Part shown: in pieces, positions 24,577 through 34,264 of the stretch
Numbering within the stretch: position 1 is the stretch's first letter
How the letters are laid out: the number at the start of each line of letters is the position of its first letter
Source of the DNA: an uncultured Bacteroidota bacterium
GTDB taxonomy: Bacteria > Bacteroidota > Bacteroidia > Flavobacteriales > Flavobacteriaceae
DNA: 64,000 nucleotides
Assembly (NCBI GenBank): GCA_913047695.1
Contig: CAJWUI010000003.1
Coordinates: forward strand, 62,001 to 126,000
Reading direction: 5' to 3'
The notes under the pieces: model-generated
Databases searched by the model: none
The model's input: the letters and a program-made list of their open reading frames with translations, nothing else
Told to the model about the DNA's origin: nothing
Position numbers and translations under genes: made by a program

Positions 24577-27500
24577 TTATAGTTTTTTCTTAAACCAAAT
24601 TTTAATTGAATATACAATTGAAAAAGTTGCAGGCACAATTACAAGGGTCAAAAATGTAGCAAATGTTAAGCCAAATATGACAGTCCATGCTAAAGGACCC
24701 CAAAAAATTACGTTATCACCTCCAATATATATTTTTGGATCTAGATCTGAGAGTAAAGAGAAAAAATCAATGTTAAGGCCAATTGCAAGAGGTATTAAAC
24801 CTAGAACAGTTGTTATTGCAGTAAGTATAACAGGCCTTAGTCTTGCGGTACCCCCTTCTATTATTGCTTTTATTGCTTCTTTTTTTTCTAAAATATGACC
24901 TTCGGGAAGCTTGAGCGCAATAGTTTTTCTATCAATCAATAACTGTGTATAATCCAATAGAACTACTCCATTATTCACAACAATTCCTGCTAGTGAAATG
25001 ATACCCATCATGGTCATTAAAATAACAAACGGCATTTGAAAAGCAATCAACCCCAAGAATACACCTGTAAAACTTAGAAAGATGGAAAGTAAGATAATGA
25101 TAGGTTTTGAGATTGAATTAAATTGAAACACGAGCAGTAATAATATTAATCCTAAAGCAGCTAGAAGGGCATTTGACAGAAAAGACATATTTTTTTCTTG
25201 TTCTTCGATTTCACCAGAAAATTTGAATTGAATATTATCTGCTAGATTATAATTCAGCAGTGCTTTTTTTATATCATCTACAACTGCATTTGCATTAAAA
25301 CCAGCTAAAACGTCTGAATATAGGGTAACTACACGGTTAAGTTGTCGGTGTTTAATAGCATTAAAGCTTGTTATGTTTTTTCTTTCAATTAATGAAGTAA
25401 CGGGGATTTCTTTTATTTGACCGTTTGCTGGATCTCTAAAAATAATATTTTGGTTAAATAAAGCATTATTGTCGTAACGATTAGATTTGTTAAAACGAAC
25501 GTTTATTTCATAATCCTCACCATCTTTTTTAAATATCCCAGCCTTGGTCCCAAAAAGTGAGCTTCTTAGAAGTTGTCCCACTTGAGATGTTGTTACTCCT
25601 AATTCTCCAGCTTTTTTACGATCAATGTTGATTTTTACTCCAGGTTTATTTTTGCTTACATCAATCTTAAGTTCCTCAACACCAGCAATATTAATTTGAT
25701 TTAGGTAATCTTTCATAGATTTTGCTGTTTCAACTAATTCTATATATTCATTTCCAGTAATTTCTATAGTTATTGGATACCCTGCTGGAGGACCATTTGC
25801 ATCTTTTTCAACTGAAATTGCAACTCCTGGGAATTTTCCATCTAACTGTTGTTGAATGTCTTTTCTTAATTCTTCACTTGATACACCTTCACGCAATTTG
25901 AATTCCCGCATTGTAAGTGAAATTTTTCCCTTATGAGGGAGTTCGTTGGTATTTCCACCGTCAATAAAAGGATTTCCCGCTCCTTCACCAACTTGAGCTA
26001 CTCCTGATTCCACTAGTAGATTAAATTTACTTTTGTTGTATTTTGGACGATCCATCACTGCAAAAACCTGTGATTCAATTTTTTTTGTAATTCGATTAGT
26101 TTTTTCGATGGCTGTTCCCTCAGGATACTCTATTAAAATAAGTATTTGTTGAGGCTCGTTTTCAGGAAAAAATTCAACGCGTGGTGGAAAAATTCCCATT
26201 AAAAAGAAGGAAGTAAATAATAAGAAAAATGTTCCACCAAGAAAAAAGACAGGCTTATAACCATCTAAAGCAAACGTCAAAAACTTACGATATCCATTTT
26301 CAAGTTTAATTAAAAAAGTATTTTGAAATGTATTTGCTAAATCCTTAATAAAAAGTTTATACATCCAGAATAATATTGGCGTGAGTAACATTAAGTTTCC
26401 AAAAAGCCGGAAATTTTGATTTCCAAATAATAGAATAATTCCTAAACTACCCAAAATGATAGTTAACCGCCAGAGGGACTTACTTGTGATTTCACGATCT
26501 TTAATTTCCATAAATTGTGACACTAACATTGAATTGAAAAAAATTGCAACTATTAATGAAGAGCCTAGAACCACAGAAAGAGTAATTGGGAAATAAATCA
26601 TGAATTCTCCCATTAAACCTGGCCATGCTCCGAGAGGTACAAAAGCAGCAATAGTAGTTGCAGTTGAGACAATAATTGGAAAAGCAATCTCACCTATTCC
26701 TGCCTTTGCAGCAGATATTCTTGACATGCCTTCCTTTTCCATTAAACGATATACATTTTCCACAACAACAATTCCATTATCTACCAGCATACCTAATCCC
26801 ATTACAAGGCCAAATAGAACCATAGTATTCATTGTATATCCAAGTGTTGAAAGTATCATAAATGACATAAACATTGACATTGGTATAGCAAATCCTACAA
26901 ATAATGCATTTCTAAATCCTAAAAAAAACATTAGTACTGTTACCACGAGTAAAATTCCAAAAATGATACTATTTACAAGCTCATTTACCTGATTGAGTGT
27001 TACATTGGATAAATCATTAGAAATGGTAACCTTAATATCTGAAGGGAAACCAGTTTTTTTTAGATTAGTCATAATTTTTCTTATCTCACTAGAAGCTTTA
27101 ATAAGATTTTTACCCCCTCTTTTGATTACATTTAGTAAAATTGCTTTCTCACCAAAGGAGCGCGCATATGATGTTGCCTCTTTTTCTTTAAAACTTATTT
27201 TAGCGATCTCGCCAAGATACACTGGACCTCCATCGGTTTTTACTACAATATTTTCAAGTTCTTCAGGTCTTTCGATCTCACCTGTTAAACGTATGTTACG
27301 CCTTTGCCCCCCTCTAACTATATTTCCACTTGAGATAGTGGAGTTCTCATTTGAAATGGCACCTAAAATATCATTAAATGATACTCTTGATGCAGTCATT
27401 TTATAGATGTCTACAGCAACTTCGACTTCAAAAGTTTGAATACCACGGATTTTTACTTCCTTTACCTGGGTCAATTGTTCAATTTTATTTTCTATGTTTT

Positions 27501-28023
27501 CTGCATAAGTTTTCAGTTGCTCAATAGGATAGTCTCCTATTAAACTAATACTAAGAATGGGTTGAAATTCTGAAAAGTCTAACTCAAAAATATTTGGTTC
27601 AACTTTTGCGTTGTTAAAAACTGGCCAATCAGGACCTGAAGTAATTCCATCAACTAAGTCTTTTACTTTTTGTTTGGCATCGGCGACACTTATATTTTCG
27701 TCGAACTCTATATCTATTACAGAGAAATCTTCAGATGAATTAGATTTAATTTCAACTAAGTTCGAAACGCCTTTTAATGCTTCTTCAAGGGGATCTGTTA
27801 CAATACGTTCTATGTCTTCTGCCGTATTTCCTGGATAAATAGTACTTACAAAAACTTTGGTATCATTTATTTCAGGAAATGCCTCCCTTGGCATTGAGAA
27901 ATATGCTGAAATTCCCAGGATAAAGAAAATAGTCATAATCACATAAATGACTGTTCGGTGTTCTATTGCCCAAGAAGAGAGTAAAAATTCTTTAAATTTT
28001 TTAATATTTTTTGGTGTAGTCAT
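24577..28023 (-). CDS. Efflux RND transporter permease subunit
   Basis: The inner-membrane proton-driven pump of a tripartite efflux system (AcrB/MexB/OqxB type). At 1148 residues it is somewhat longer than the usual 1030-1060. Twelve membrane segments in the RND 1+5, 1+5 layout are visible: the first at about 20-40, a block near 340-510, and another near 940-1140. FPEINDTKVFVSTIYPGNTAEDIE and GLVMGLGMLVDNGIVVVENVYRLM are family signatures, and the latter carries a conserved membrane Asp. It is the last gene of tetR-tolC-adaptor-pump. The substrate cannot be read from sequence. Confidence 0.95.
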   Translation of the reverse strand: MTTPKNIKKFKEFLLSSWAIEHRTVIYVIMTIFFILGISAYFSMPREAFPEINDTKVFVSTIYPGNTAEDIERIVTDPLEEALKGVSNLVEIKSNSSEDFSVIDIEFDENISVADAKQKVKDLVDGITSGPDWPVFNNAKVEPNIFELDFSEFQPILSISLIGDYPIEQLKTYAENIENKIEQLTQVKEVKIRGIQTFEVEVAVDIYKMTASRVSFNDILGAISNENSTISSGNIVRGGQRRNIRLTGEIERPEELENIVVKTDGGPVYLGEIAKISFKEKEATSYARSFGEKAILLNVIKRGGKNLIKASSEIRKIMTNLKKTGFPSDIKVTISNDLSNVTLNQVNELVNSIIFGILLVVTVLMFFLGFRNALFVGFAIPMSMFMSFMILSTLGYTMNTMVLFGLVMGLGMLVDNGIVVVENVYRLMEKEGMSRISAAKAGIGEIAFPIIVSTATTIAAFVPLGAWPGLMGEFMIYFPITLSVVLGSSLIVAIFFNSMLVSQFMEIKDREITSKSLWRLTIILGSLGIILLFGNQNFRLFGNLMLLTPILFWMYKLFIKDLANTFQNTFLIKLENGYRKFLTFALDGYKPVFFLGGTFFLLFTSFFLMGIFPPRVEFFPENEPQQILILIEYPEGTAIEKTNRITKKIESQVFAVMDRPKYNKSKFNLLVESGVAQVGEGAGNPFIDGGNTNELPHKGKISLTMREFKLREGVSSEELRKDIQQQLDGKFPGVAISVEKDANGPPAGYPITIEITGNEYIELVETAKSMKDYLNQINIAGVEELKIDVSKNKPGVKINIDRKKAGELGVTTSQVGQLLRSSLFGTKAGIFKKDGEDYEINVRFNKSNRYDNNALFNQNIIFRDPANGQIKEIPVTSLIERKNITSFNAIKHRQLNRVVTLYSDVLAGFNANAVVDDIKKALLNYNLADNIQFKFSGEIEEQEKNMSFLSNALLAALGLILLLLVFQFNSISKPIIILLSIFLSFTGVFLGLIAFQMPFVILMTMMGIISLAGIVVNNGVVLLDYTQLLIDRKTIALKLPEGHILEKKEAIKAIIEGGTARLRPVILTAITTVLGLIPLAIGLNIDFFSLLSDLDPKIYIGGDNVIFWGPLAWTVIFGLTFATFLTLVIVPATFSIVYSIKIWFKKKL

Positions 28024-29195
28024 TATTCAATAATTCTTTTAACTTTCTGATTATTTACCAGGAGATTTACTCCATCATCAACTATTAATTCACCTACAGT
28101 CAACCCTTTTAGAATCTCAACGATTTCATTTTTACTCTTGCCTAATTTGATACTCCGTTTTTCTGTTGTATAACCATCCTTTTCATCAGGTTGAATTAGT
28201 ACAAAAACATAAACTTGTCCATTTGAATCTTCTCTTATTACTCTTAATGGTATTGTTATAGCATCCGGGTTGAAATAATCTACAATATTAAGCCTAGCGT
28301 TGAGATTTGGCTTAATAAATCCATTTGGATTTTTAAGTGGTGCTTCAACACGAAATGTCCTATTGCTAGCTGTAACAAAATTTCCTGTCTTTTCGATTAT
28401 TGTTTTTTGAGACTGATTTAAAGCAGGTATAATTACAGTTGCTTTGCTTCCAACTCTTATATTTGGGATATAGTTTTCTGGGACATCTGATTCAGCGAAC
28501 ATATTATCAAGATTAACAATTCTGAGTACAGGAGTTACCCCGGGGACAAGATTACTTCCTAGTCTCGCAGATATTTCGTCAATAATACCATCAAAAGGAG
28601 CATAAACCTTTGTCCTTGCTAATTGTTTTCGCATTTGCGCAACTTGTTTTTGTGCTCCTTTATAACGAGTTCTTGATTCTAAATACATCATCTCTGAGCC
28701 AATTTTTTGCTCCCAAAGTCTTTTTGTCCTATTATAAGAAGTTTTAGCTAGTGATAATTCTAATTTCATTTGATCTAATTGACTTTTCAAACCGGCATCA
28801 TCAATAACAGCTAAAAGTTTCCCTTTTTTTACCCTTTGACCTTCTGTAATTTTTAATTCTATTAATCTTCCCGAAAATTCTGGAAATATTAAAACATTTT
28901 GGCGAGTCCTAATATTTGCCTGAACTTCAATTTCATGTTCAAAAGATTGTTTTTTTACTTCAAAAGCTGTTATCAATGAACGTTTCTCTTCTCCGCCCAG
29001 TGATTTTATAGCTTCATTTATTTTATCTAATTCAAGATTTAATTGATTAATCTTTTTGGAGTACTCAGCTTTTTTTGCATTAAGATCTGAAATACTGTTA
29101 TACGTTTGAGAATCTTTTGTTTTAATTTCTGATTTTCTCGGATTGCAACTTATTAAGATTATAAATGTGCAATAGAGACAGATGATTTTTTTCAT
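28023..29195 (-). CDS. Efflux RND transporter periplasmic adaptor
   Basis: The membrane-fusion protein linking the pump to the outer-membrane channel. The 390-residue lipoprotein has MKKIICLYCTFIILISC, with the lipidated Cys at 17. A coiled-coil stretch (about 35-70) is followed by the barrel-sandwich/lipoyl domain (PEFSGRLIELKITEGQRVKKGKLLAVID) and YAPFDGIIDEISARLGSNLVPG. Its TAA stop shares one base with the ATG of the pump gene. The TolC-type gene ends 9 bases upstream. Normal for the family. Confidence 0.95.
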   Translation of the reverse strand: MKKIICLYCTFIILISCNPRKSEIKTKDSQTYNSISDLNAKKAEYSKKINQLNLELDKINEAIKSLGGEEKRSLITAFEVKKQSFEHEIEVQANIRTRQNVLIFPEFSGRLIELKITEGQRVKKGKLLAVIDDAGLKSQLDQMKLELSLAKTSYNRTKRLWEQKIGSEMMYLESRTRYKGAQKQVAQMRKQLARTKVYAPFDGIIDEISARLGSNLVPGVTPVLRIVNLDNMFAESDVPENYIPNIRVGSKATVIIPALNQSQKTIIEKTGNFVTASNRTFRVEAPLKNPNGFIKPNLNARLNIVDYFNPDAITIPLRVIREDSNGQVYVFVLIQPDEKDGYTTEKRSIKLGKSKNEIVEILKGLTVGELIVDDGVNLLVNNQKVKRIIE

Positions 29196-29204
29196 TTTTA
29201 TTTG

Positions 29205-30548
29205 TTATTGAGGTGTGTTTATAAGGGTTTGTAGAAATAATTTTTTTTGAATTACCTCTTGAATAGATTTAACATATTTATTTTGAGCACTATAAAGTTG
29301 TAGTTGTGCCTCTCTTAATTCAAAAGAACTGGCTACTCCCTCAAAATATTTAACTGTATTTTTTTGTTCGATTCGATTAGCTAACTCAAGATTTTTTTTA
29401 TTAGTAAAGTAATTTTCTATCGCTAGTTGGTACTCATTATCTGCAGCTTTAACTTCGATTAAAATCCTTTCTTTAGTTTCATTTAAATCGTTTTCAGCTT
29501 GGGATACAGAAATTTTCGCTTTTTGAGAAAGAGCACTCCTTCGCAATGAACTGAATACAGGGATTTGAAGATTCACTCCAAATAGCGCAGCTCCAAACCA
29601 CTTTTGATCTGTTTGTGTAAAAGAAAAGCTTTCGCTATTTCCCGTATAGTTTCCATTTAAAAATGCGGTTAATTTTGGTAGCCCCTTTGATTTTTCGTAA
29701 CGGTACAACAAAGTCTCGGAAAGTAAATTATTTTCAGCAATTTTTATATCGATGTTATTACTTAGATTAATATCTTGAGGGATCTTGAATCTAAACAGGC
29801 TTTCGTTAGTCATTTTATCTAATGTGTCAGATAAAATTAATGGAGAATTTGTAGGGAAACCCATAAGAAATTTAAGCATATTTAAAGTTATTCTCTCAAT
29901 GTTTCTAGCGTATCTAACTTGTGAATCAATACCGGATAATGTTAGTCGGATTTGTTCAACACTTTCTTCTTCTTCAAATCCATTAAGGAACAATTGGTTT
30001 AATTCGTTTAGCGTACTTGTTAAATTATCTCTATTTTTTTCGAGTAACCTAATATTTTCCCTAGCTAAAAGGACTGATGAATATGCATTAACAATATTTT
30101 TTCTAACCTCAAGAACAGTCTTCTCAAAAATATTTTCTGATATTTTAAGAAAAATTTTTGATGCCTCTAAACCAACTATATATGAACCATCAAAAATTAG
30201 TTGTTGAATTGTAACCCCAGCTGTCATTGTCTGTGGGGTTCCAAACTGTACCTCAGCAAAATCACCTTCGCTTCCTCCAAAGAATTGGGCTGGAATTAGG
30301 GAGGTTGGTAATTCTAAAAAATTTTGATAGTTTGCATTTGCACTTATTTGTGGCAAACCAATAGCAATTGTACTCCATTGGTCCTTGTAAGCTTTTCTAA
30401 TTTCAAGGTTAGCTTTCTGAATATTACGATTATTTTTTTCACCAAAAGCTATTGCTTGTTCTAGAGTTACCTCCTCAGGTAGTTGTTGAGCAAACGAAAA
30501 ATTGAAGCTACATATAAGAAATGAAATGCAATAATATTTTGAAATCAT
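29205..30548 (-). CDS. TolC family outer-membrane efflux protein
   Basis: The outer-membrane channel of the tripartite efflux system. It is 447 residues with a signal peptide (YYCISFLICSFNFSFAQQ). The mature part repeats the TolC helical pattern, including LEQAIAFGEKNNRNIQKANLEI, the long central coiled helices, and LELANRIEQKNTVKYFEGVASSFELREAQLQL near the C-terminus. Its start overlaps the tetR stop by four bases (ATGA), so regulator and channel are translationally coupled. Confidence 0.95.
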   Translation of the reverse strand: MISKYYCISFLICSFNFSFAQQLPEEVTLEQAIAFGEKNNRNIQKANLEIRKAYKDQWSTIAIGLPQISANANYQNFLELPTSLIPAQFFGGSEGDFAEVQFGTPQTMTAGVTIQQLIFDGSYIVGLEASKIFLKISENIFEKTVLEVRKNIVNAYSSVLLARENIRLLEKNRDNLTSTLNELNQLFLNGFEEEESVEQIRLTLSGIDSQVRYARNIERITLNMLKFLMGFPTNSPLILSDTLDKMTNESLFRFKIPQDINLSNNIDIKIAENNLLSETLLYRYEKSKGLPKLTAFLNGNYTGNSESFSFTQTDQKWFGAALFGVNLQIPVFSSLRRSALSQKAKISVSQAENDLNETKERILIEVKAADNEYQLAIENYFTNKKNLELANRIEQKNTVKYFEGVASSFELREAQLQLYSAQNKYVKSIQEVIQKKLFLQTLINTPQ

Positions 30549-31150
30549 ACGTTTAATTCTTTTTTATAATGATTTAATTTTTCAATTCCGTTTTGAGTAC
30601 AGATTGCTCTTAAATGATACTCTGTAAAGTGAATCAGTAATTGTTCATTTTTATATTTTTCAATTGGGAAAAGTTCCAGATCTTGAATACCCCTGATGCC
30701 ATTAAAAAATATCCTAGTAACAAAATCTATATTGATTTCTGACCGAAAAAGACCAGTTTCAATTCCTCTTAAAAGACTTTTAGAAAACATTTCTCCCAGC
30801 ACAGTAAACTCCTTGATTTGTAATTTTTGATAGATGTTTTTGTAATATTTTTGAAGTTGATAAATAGGTGAATTTTTTTCGTTTGATAGGTGCTTCAAGG
30901 CCTCTTTATTCATTTGGTATAATTCTATAATTGGATCTTTAGAATGTTTAGAGATAAAAAGAATTTTTTCTATAACAATGTCAAAATGTTTCATGACACT
31001 AGTTTCGACCAGTGTTTCTTTTTTTGGGAAGTGAGTATATATAGTTTTTTTTGAAACACCCATTTTCAAAGCAATATCGTCTACAGTGACACTTTTGAAA
31101 CCAAAGTTCGAAAACTCTGATATAGCAACATCTATTATTTTTTCTTTCAT
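30545..31150 (-). CDS. TetR/AcrR family transcriptional regulator
   Basis: A 201-residue repressor-type protein. The N-terminal helix-turn-helix is clear: SVTVDDIALKMGVSKKTIYTHFPKKETLV at about 21-49. The start is taken as the ATG at 31150 (MKEKIIDVAISEF); a TTG at 31159 lies inside the promoter box. It is the first gene of the efflux operon (tetR-tolC-adaptor-pump), so autoregulation is likely, with an effector that may be a pump substrate. The ligand domain is too divergent to predict. Confidence 0.93.
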   Translation of the reverse strand: MKEKIIDVAISEFSNFGFKSVTVDDIALKMGVSKKTIYTHFPKKETLVETSVMKHFDIVIEKILFISKHSKDPIIELYQMNKEALKHLSNEKNSPIYQLQKYYKNIYQKLQIKEFTVLGEMFSKSLLRGIETGLFRSEINIDFVTRIFFNGIRGIQDLELFPIEKYKNEQLLIHFTEYHLRAICTQNGIEKLNHYKKELNV

Positions 31151-31155
31151 TTTTT

Positions 31156-31164
31156 GCAAATATA
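31156..31164 (-). promoter_or_regulatory. Promoter for the tetR-efflux operon, probably leaderless
   Basis: TATATTTGC on the minus strand matches TAnnTTTG. It ends only 5 bases before the tetR ATG at 31150, so transcription should start at or next to the A of the start codon, giving a leaderless message. Repression by TetR would then act on this promoter. The match is direct; leaderless initiation is inferred. Confidence 0.5.
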
Positions 31165-31232
31165 CAAAAGGAAACGTAAATACAAAAAAAGTTTCCTAAG
31201 TTTCTTATTAAAAATATTACTTTTATACTTTT

Positions 31233-32213
31233 ATGGAAAACGATAAAAAATATAGGGATGCTTTCGAGTCAGGATTAAAAAATTATTTGGACAAAAAATC
31301 ACCTGAAAATCTTTACAAACCTATCCAATATATTCTTAATCTAGGAGGTAAACGCATACGTCCATTATTGGTACTAATGTCAGCTGATTTGTTTGGGAAG
31401 AAATATAAAGAAGCAGTAAGTGCTGCTTTAGCAATAGAAATTTTTCACAATTTCACTCTAGTTCATGATGATATAATGGATAGTGCAGAATTAAGAAGAG
31501 GTTCTGCAACAGTACATAATAAATGGAATATTAATACGGGTATTATTTCTGGAGATGTTATGCTAATAAAAGCCTATCAGGCATTAGAAGAGTATGAAAA
31601 TCCACTTTTTTCAAAACTTACAAAACTATTGAATAAGACTGCCCTAGAGGTATGTGAGGGACAACAATATGACATAGATTTTGAAGAGAAAGAGGACATT
31701 AATCAAAATAATTACTTAGAAATGATAAGATTAAAAACAGCAGTTTTAATAGGATGTGCTTTAAAAATGGGTGCTTTGATAGCAGACGCATCAGAGGATG
31801 ATTTAGAAGCTATTTATGAATTTGGAGAATTACTGGGAATTGCCTTTCAGATTCAAGATGATTATCTTGATGTATATGGTGATTCAATTTCTTTTGGAAA
31901 AAAAATTGGAGGTGATATAATTGAAAACAAAAAGACGATATTGTTCCATTGTGCAATGTCTAATGGTTCAATAAATGAAAAAAAAGAATTATTAAAATGG
32001 TATGACAAAAAAACAGGCAATGAAATAGGTAATAAAAAAATAGATATAGTTAAGTCAATTTTTGACAAAACAAATGCTGGAGAGGCTTGCATTAAACTAG
32101 TAAATGATTACACTATAAAGGCATTTAATAAACTTTCCTATCTTGGAATCAGTCAGGAGGCAAAAACTCTATTTAAAAATTTTGGCAATAATTTAATGAA
32201 GAGAGAATTTTAA
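31233..32213 (+). CDS. Polyprenyl synthase, probably geranylgeranyl diphosphate synthase
   Basis: A trans-prenyltransferase that chains isopentenyl diphosphate onto allylic diphosphates. The 326 residues contain the first Asp-rich motif DDIMD (79-83) with GGKRIRPLL and the second motif QIQDDYLDVYGD. A phenylalanine (Phe74) lies five residues before the first Asp motif, a position that in archaeal GGPP synthases limits the product to C20. With the convergent lycopene cyclase next door, a role in carotenoid precursor supply is likely. It overlaps that gene by 4 bases. Longer quinone side-chain synthesis is an alternative. Confidence 0.88.
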   Translation: MENDKKYRDAFESGLKNYLDKKSPENLYKPIQYILNLGGKRIRPLLVLMSADLFGKKYKEAVSAALAIEIFHNFTLVHDDIMDSAELRRGSATVHNKWNINTGIISGDVMLIKAYQALEEYENPLFSKLTKLLNKTALEVCEGQQYDIDFEEKEDINQNNYLEMIRLKTAVLIGCALKMGALIADASEDDLEAIYEFGELLGIAFQIQDDYLDVYGDSISFGKKIGGDIIENKKTILFHCAMSNGSINEKKELLKWYDKKTGNEIGNKKIDIVKSIFDKTNAGEACIKLVNDYTIKAFNKLSYLGISQEAKTLFKNFGNNLMKREF

Positions 32214-33364
32214 AATATTCTTCTACGAATTGCATCAAGAAACCAAACTTGTTGCTTAAATGAAAATGAGATAAAAATCTTAAGTTCTTTTAAAAAGTTA
32301 GATTTTTCGTCAATAAAACGCAAAACATCTATAGGATGATTTTTTTGAAACATACGAGCAAATAGGTTACCCCCCTGGTCATTATATTTTGTTAAAACAT
32401 CAATAAATAACAAATCATAAAATGAAAAGCGGTTTTTAAAACTAAATACATCAAGAGGTTTTTTTGTTTTTAAAAAAGAGAGTAAACTTTCAATTTTTCG
32501 GCGAGTATTCATAAATGTAAATCCTGTACTGGGTTTAGTCCAACCGCCTGCAGTGCCTATATGTAAAAGATTAGGAGTATTTAGTTTATAAAAAGGGAAA
32601 CAGGTCATAGGAATACTTCCTTGTTCTTTTTCCTGAATTATAAATTCAACTATTCCCTTAGATTTAAGATATGATTTTATACCATTTTCGTATTCTTCTG
32701 TTCTCAAAAGATTTTTTGAGAAAAGTGTATATTCAACTAGAGCTTCATGGCTATTTTTTGGAAGCAAATAAATAAAACGAGTTTCATTTTCTTGAGGGAT
32801 ATTAAAATCCATAAAAACAATTTTTTTAGGATCGAAAACGGGTTTTTTTGTTTTTACAAACCATCCCAAAAAATGTTGTTTTAATACAGGGTATTTATTT
32901 TGGTTAATTAATGGCTTTAAATCAAAAAGACTACTAAAAACACGTTTTGATTTAAAGCTTCCTGAACTTGTGATTACTTCTGTGTGAGTATCTTTTGAAA
33001 TAATATCTTTAATATCCGCTAAAAGAAATTTTGTTTTTTTAAAATTTTTAATTTGCTTACGAAATCTGTCATAAATAATTCCAGATCTTAACATTTTATA
33101 TTGGAATGGATTCAGATCAAACTCACTTGTATGAGTGTCTGAACTAAATTGTGCTCGATCCCATTTTTGTGAAAGAATTGAGTCAAATTCTCCATCTGGC
33201 TTTTCCCAATAGCACCATGTTCGATCATTACCCTTTTTTAATTCTTTATCTACAATTAAAATTGTTTGATCTTTAAAAAAATCGTCTTGACGTAAAGCTT
33301 TTAAAAGAAGTATTCCAGAGGCACCACCACCGCAAATTATATAATCAAAATATTTATCGTTCAT
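32210..33364 (-). CDS. crtY: Lycopene cyclase (CrtY type)
   Basis: It cyclises the ends of lycopene to form beta-ionone rings. The 384-residue FAD/NAD-dependent family member has the N-terminal dinucleotide-binding loop IICGGGASGILLLKAL, RTWCYWE near residue 48, PKNSHEALVEYTLFS, and TCFPFYKLNT...LLHIGTAGGWTKPSTGFTFMN. The last segment is a CrtY hallmark. It converges on the prenyl synthase gene. A CrtY-like enzyme with no crtB or crtI adjacent means the rest of the carotenoid set is elsewhere. Confidence 0.9.
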   Translation of the reverse strand: MNDKYFDYIICGGGASGILLLKALRQDDFFKDQTILIVDKELKKGNDRTWCYWEKPDGEFDSILSQKWDRAQFSSDTHTSEFDLNPFQYKMLRSGIIYDRFRKQIKNFKKTKFLLADIKDIISKDTHTEVITSSGSFKSKRVFSSLFDLKPLINQNKYPVLKQHFLGWFVKTKKPVFDPKKIVFMDFNIPQENETRFIYLLPKNSHEALVEYTLFSKNLLRTEEYENGIKSYLKSKGIVEFIIQEKEQGSIPMTCFPFYKLNTPNLLHIGTAGGWTKPSTGFTFMNTRRKIESLLSFLKTKKPLDVFSFKNRFSFYDLLFIDVLTKYNDQGGNLFARMFQKNHPIDVLRFIDEKSNFLKELKIFISFSFKQQVWFLDAIRRRIF

Positions 33365-33448
33365 AGTTCAAGTATAAAAGTAACTAAAACACTTATACAT
33401 GTTAAAATATTCATGCAAACTCTCTATTTTCGTCTAAAAATTAAATCG

Positions 33449-34264
33449 GTGGAAGCAATAGTTGAATTTTTTGAAAGCACAAATCCTATTTACGGGGCAT
33501 TTTATGCTACTCTGTTTACCTGGGGAGTAACAGCACTTGGAGCTTCTCTTGTGTTTTTTGTGAGAGGTATGAACAGAGCTTTACTTGATGGAATGCTTGG
33601 TTTTACAGGTGGAGTAATGGTTGCTGCGAGCTTTTGGAGTTTATTATCTCCTGGAATTGATATGAGTCCTGGTGAGGGATTTATAAAAGTTTTACCTGCG
33701 GCTGTTGGTTTTGGATTAGGCGCATTATTTATTTTCGGGATGGATAAGATACTACCGCATTTGCATATAAATTTTAAAGAATCTGAAGGAATTAAAACGC
33801 CTTGGCATCGTACTACACTTTTAGTTTTAGCAATAACATTACATAATATTCCCGAGGGACTTGCAGTAGGAGTATTATTTGGAGGAGTAGCTGCAGGAAT
33901 ACCTGAAGCTTCAATAACTGGTGCAGTTGCTTTAGCTTTAGGAATCGGAATTCAAAATTTTCCAGAAGGAATAGCTGTATCAATGCCGATGAGAAGACAA
34001 GGAGTTTCAAAACTTAAAAGCTTTTGGTATGGACAGCTTTCTGCCATAGTTGAGCCTATAGCAGCGGTAGTTGGTGCTCTGGCTGTAACTTTTTTTACAC
34101 CCTTGCTTCCATATGCTATGGCATTCGCCGCAGGTGCTATGATTTTTGTTGTTGTCGAGGAGGTAATTCCTGAAACTCAACAAGACAATTATACTGATAT
34201 AGCTACATTAGGATTTATATTAGGCTTCATTGTCATGATGACTTTAGATGTATCCTTAGGCTAA
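33449..34264 (+). CDS. ZIP family metal transporter
   Basis: A GufA-type ZIP transporter for divalent metals such as zinc. It has eight or so membrane segments; the metal-path helices carry HNIPEGLAVGV and NFPEGIAVSMP, whose His, Asn, Pro and Glu are the conserved ZIP ligands. The GTG at 33449 gives VEAIVEFFESTNPIYGAFYATLFTWG, the normal opening of this group (271 residues). The ATG at 33413 adds 12 poorly fitting residues and remains possible. The metal cannot be told from sequence. It abuts the convergent thiL gene without a gap. Confidence 0.88.
   Translation: MEAIVEFFESTNPIYGAFYATLFTWGVTALGASLVFFVRGMNRALLDGMLGFTGGVMVAASFWSLLSPGIDMSPGEGFIKVLPAAVGFGLGALFIFGMDKILPHLHINFKESEGIKTPWHRTTLLVLAITLHNIPEGLAVGVLFGGVAAGIPEASITGAVALALGIGIQNFPEGIAVSMPMRRQGVSKLKSFWYGQLSAIVEPIAAVVGALAVTFFTPLLPYAMAFAAGAMIFVVVEEVIPETQQDNYTDIATLGFILGFIVMMTLDVSLG

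Noticed and set aside
26600-27838. Several plus-strand frames of 75-137 residues inside the RND pump gene
   Set aside because: They are shadows of a long conserved gene; composition is dominated by its antisense codons.
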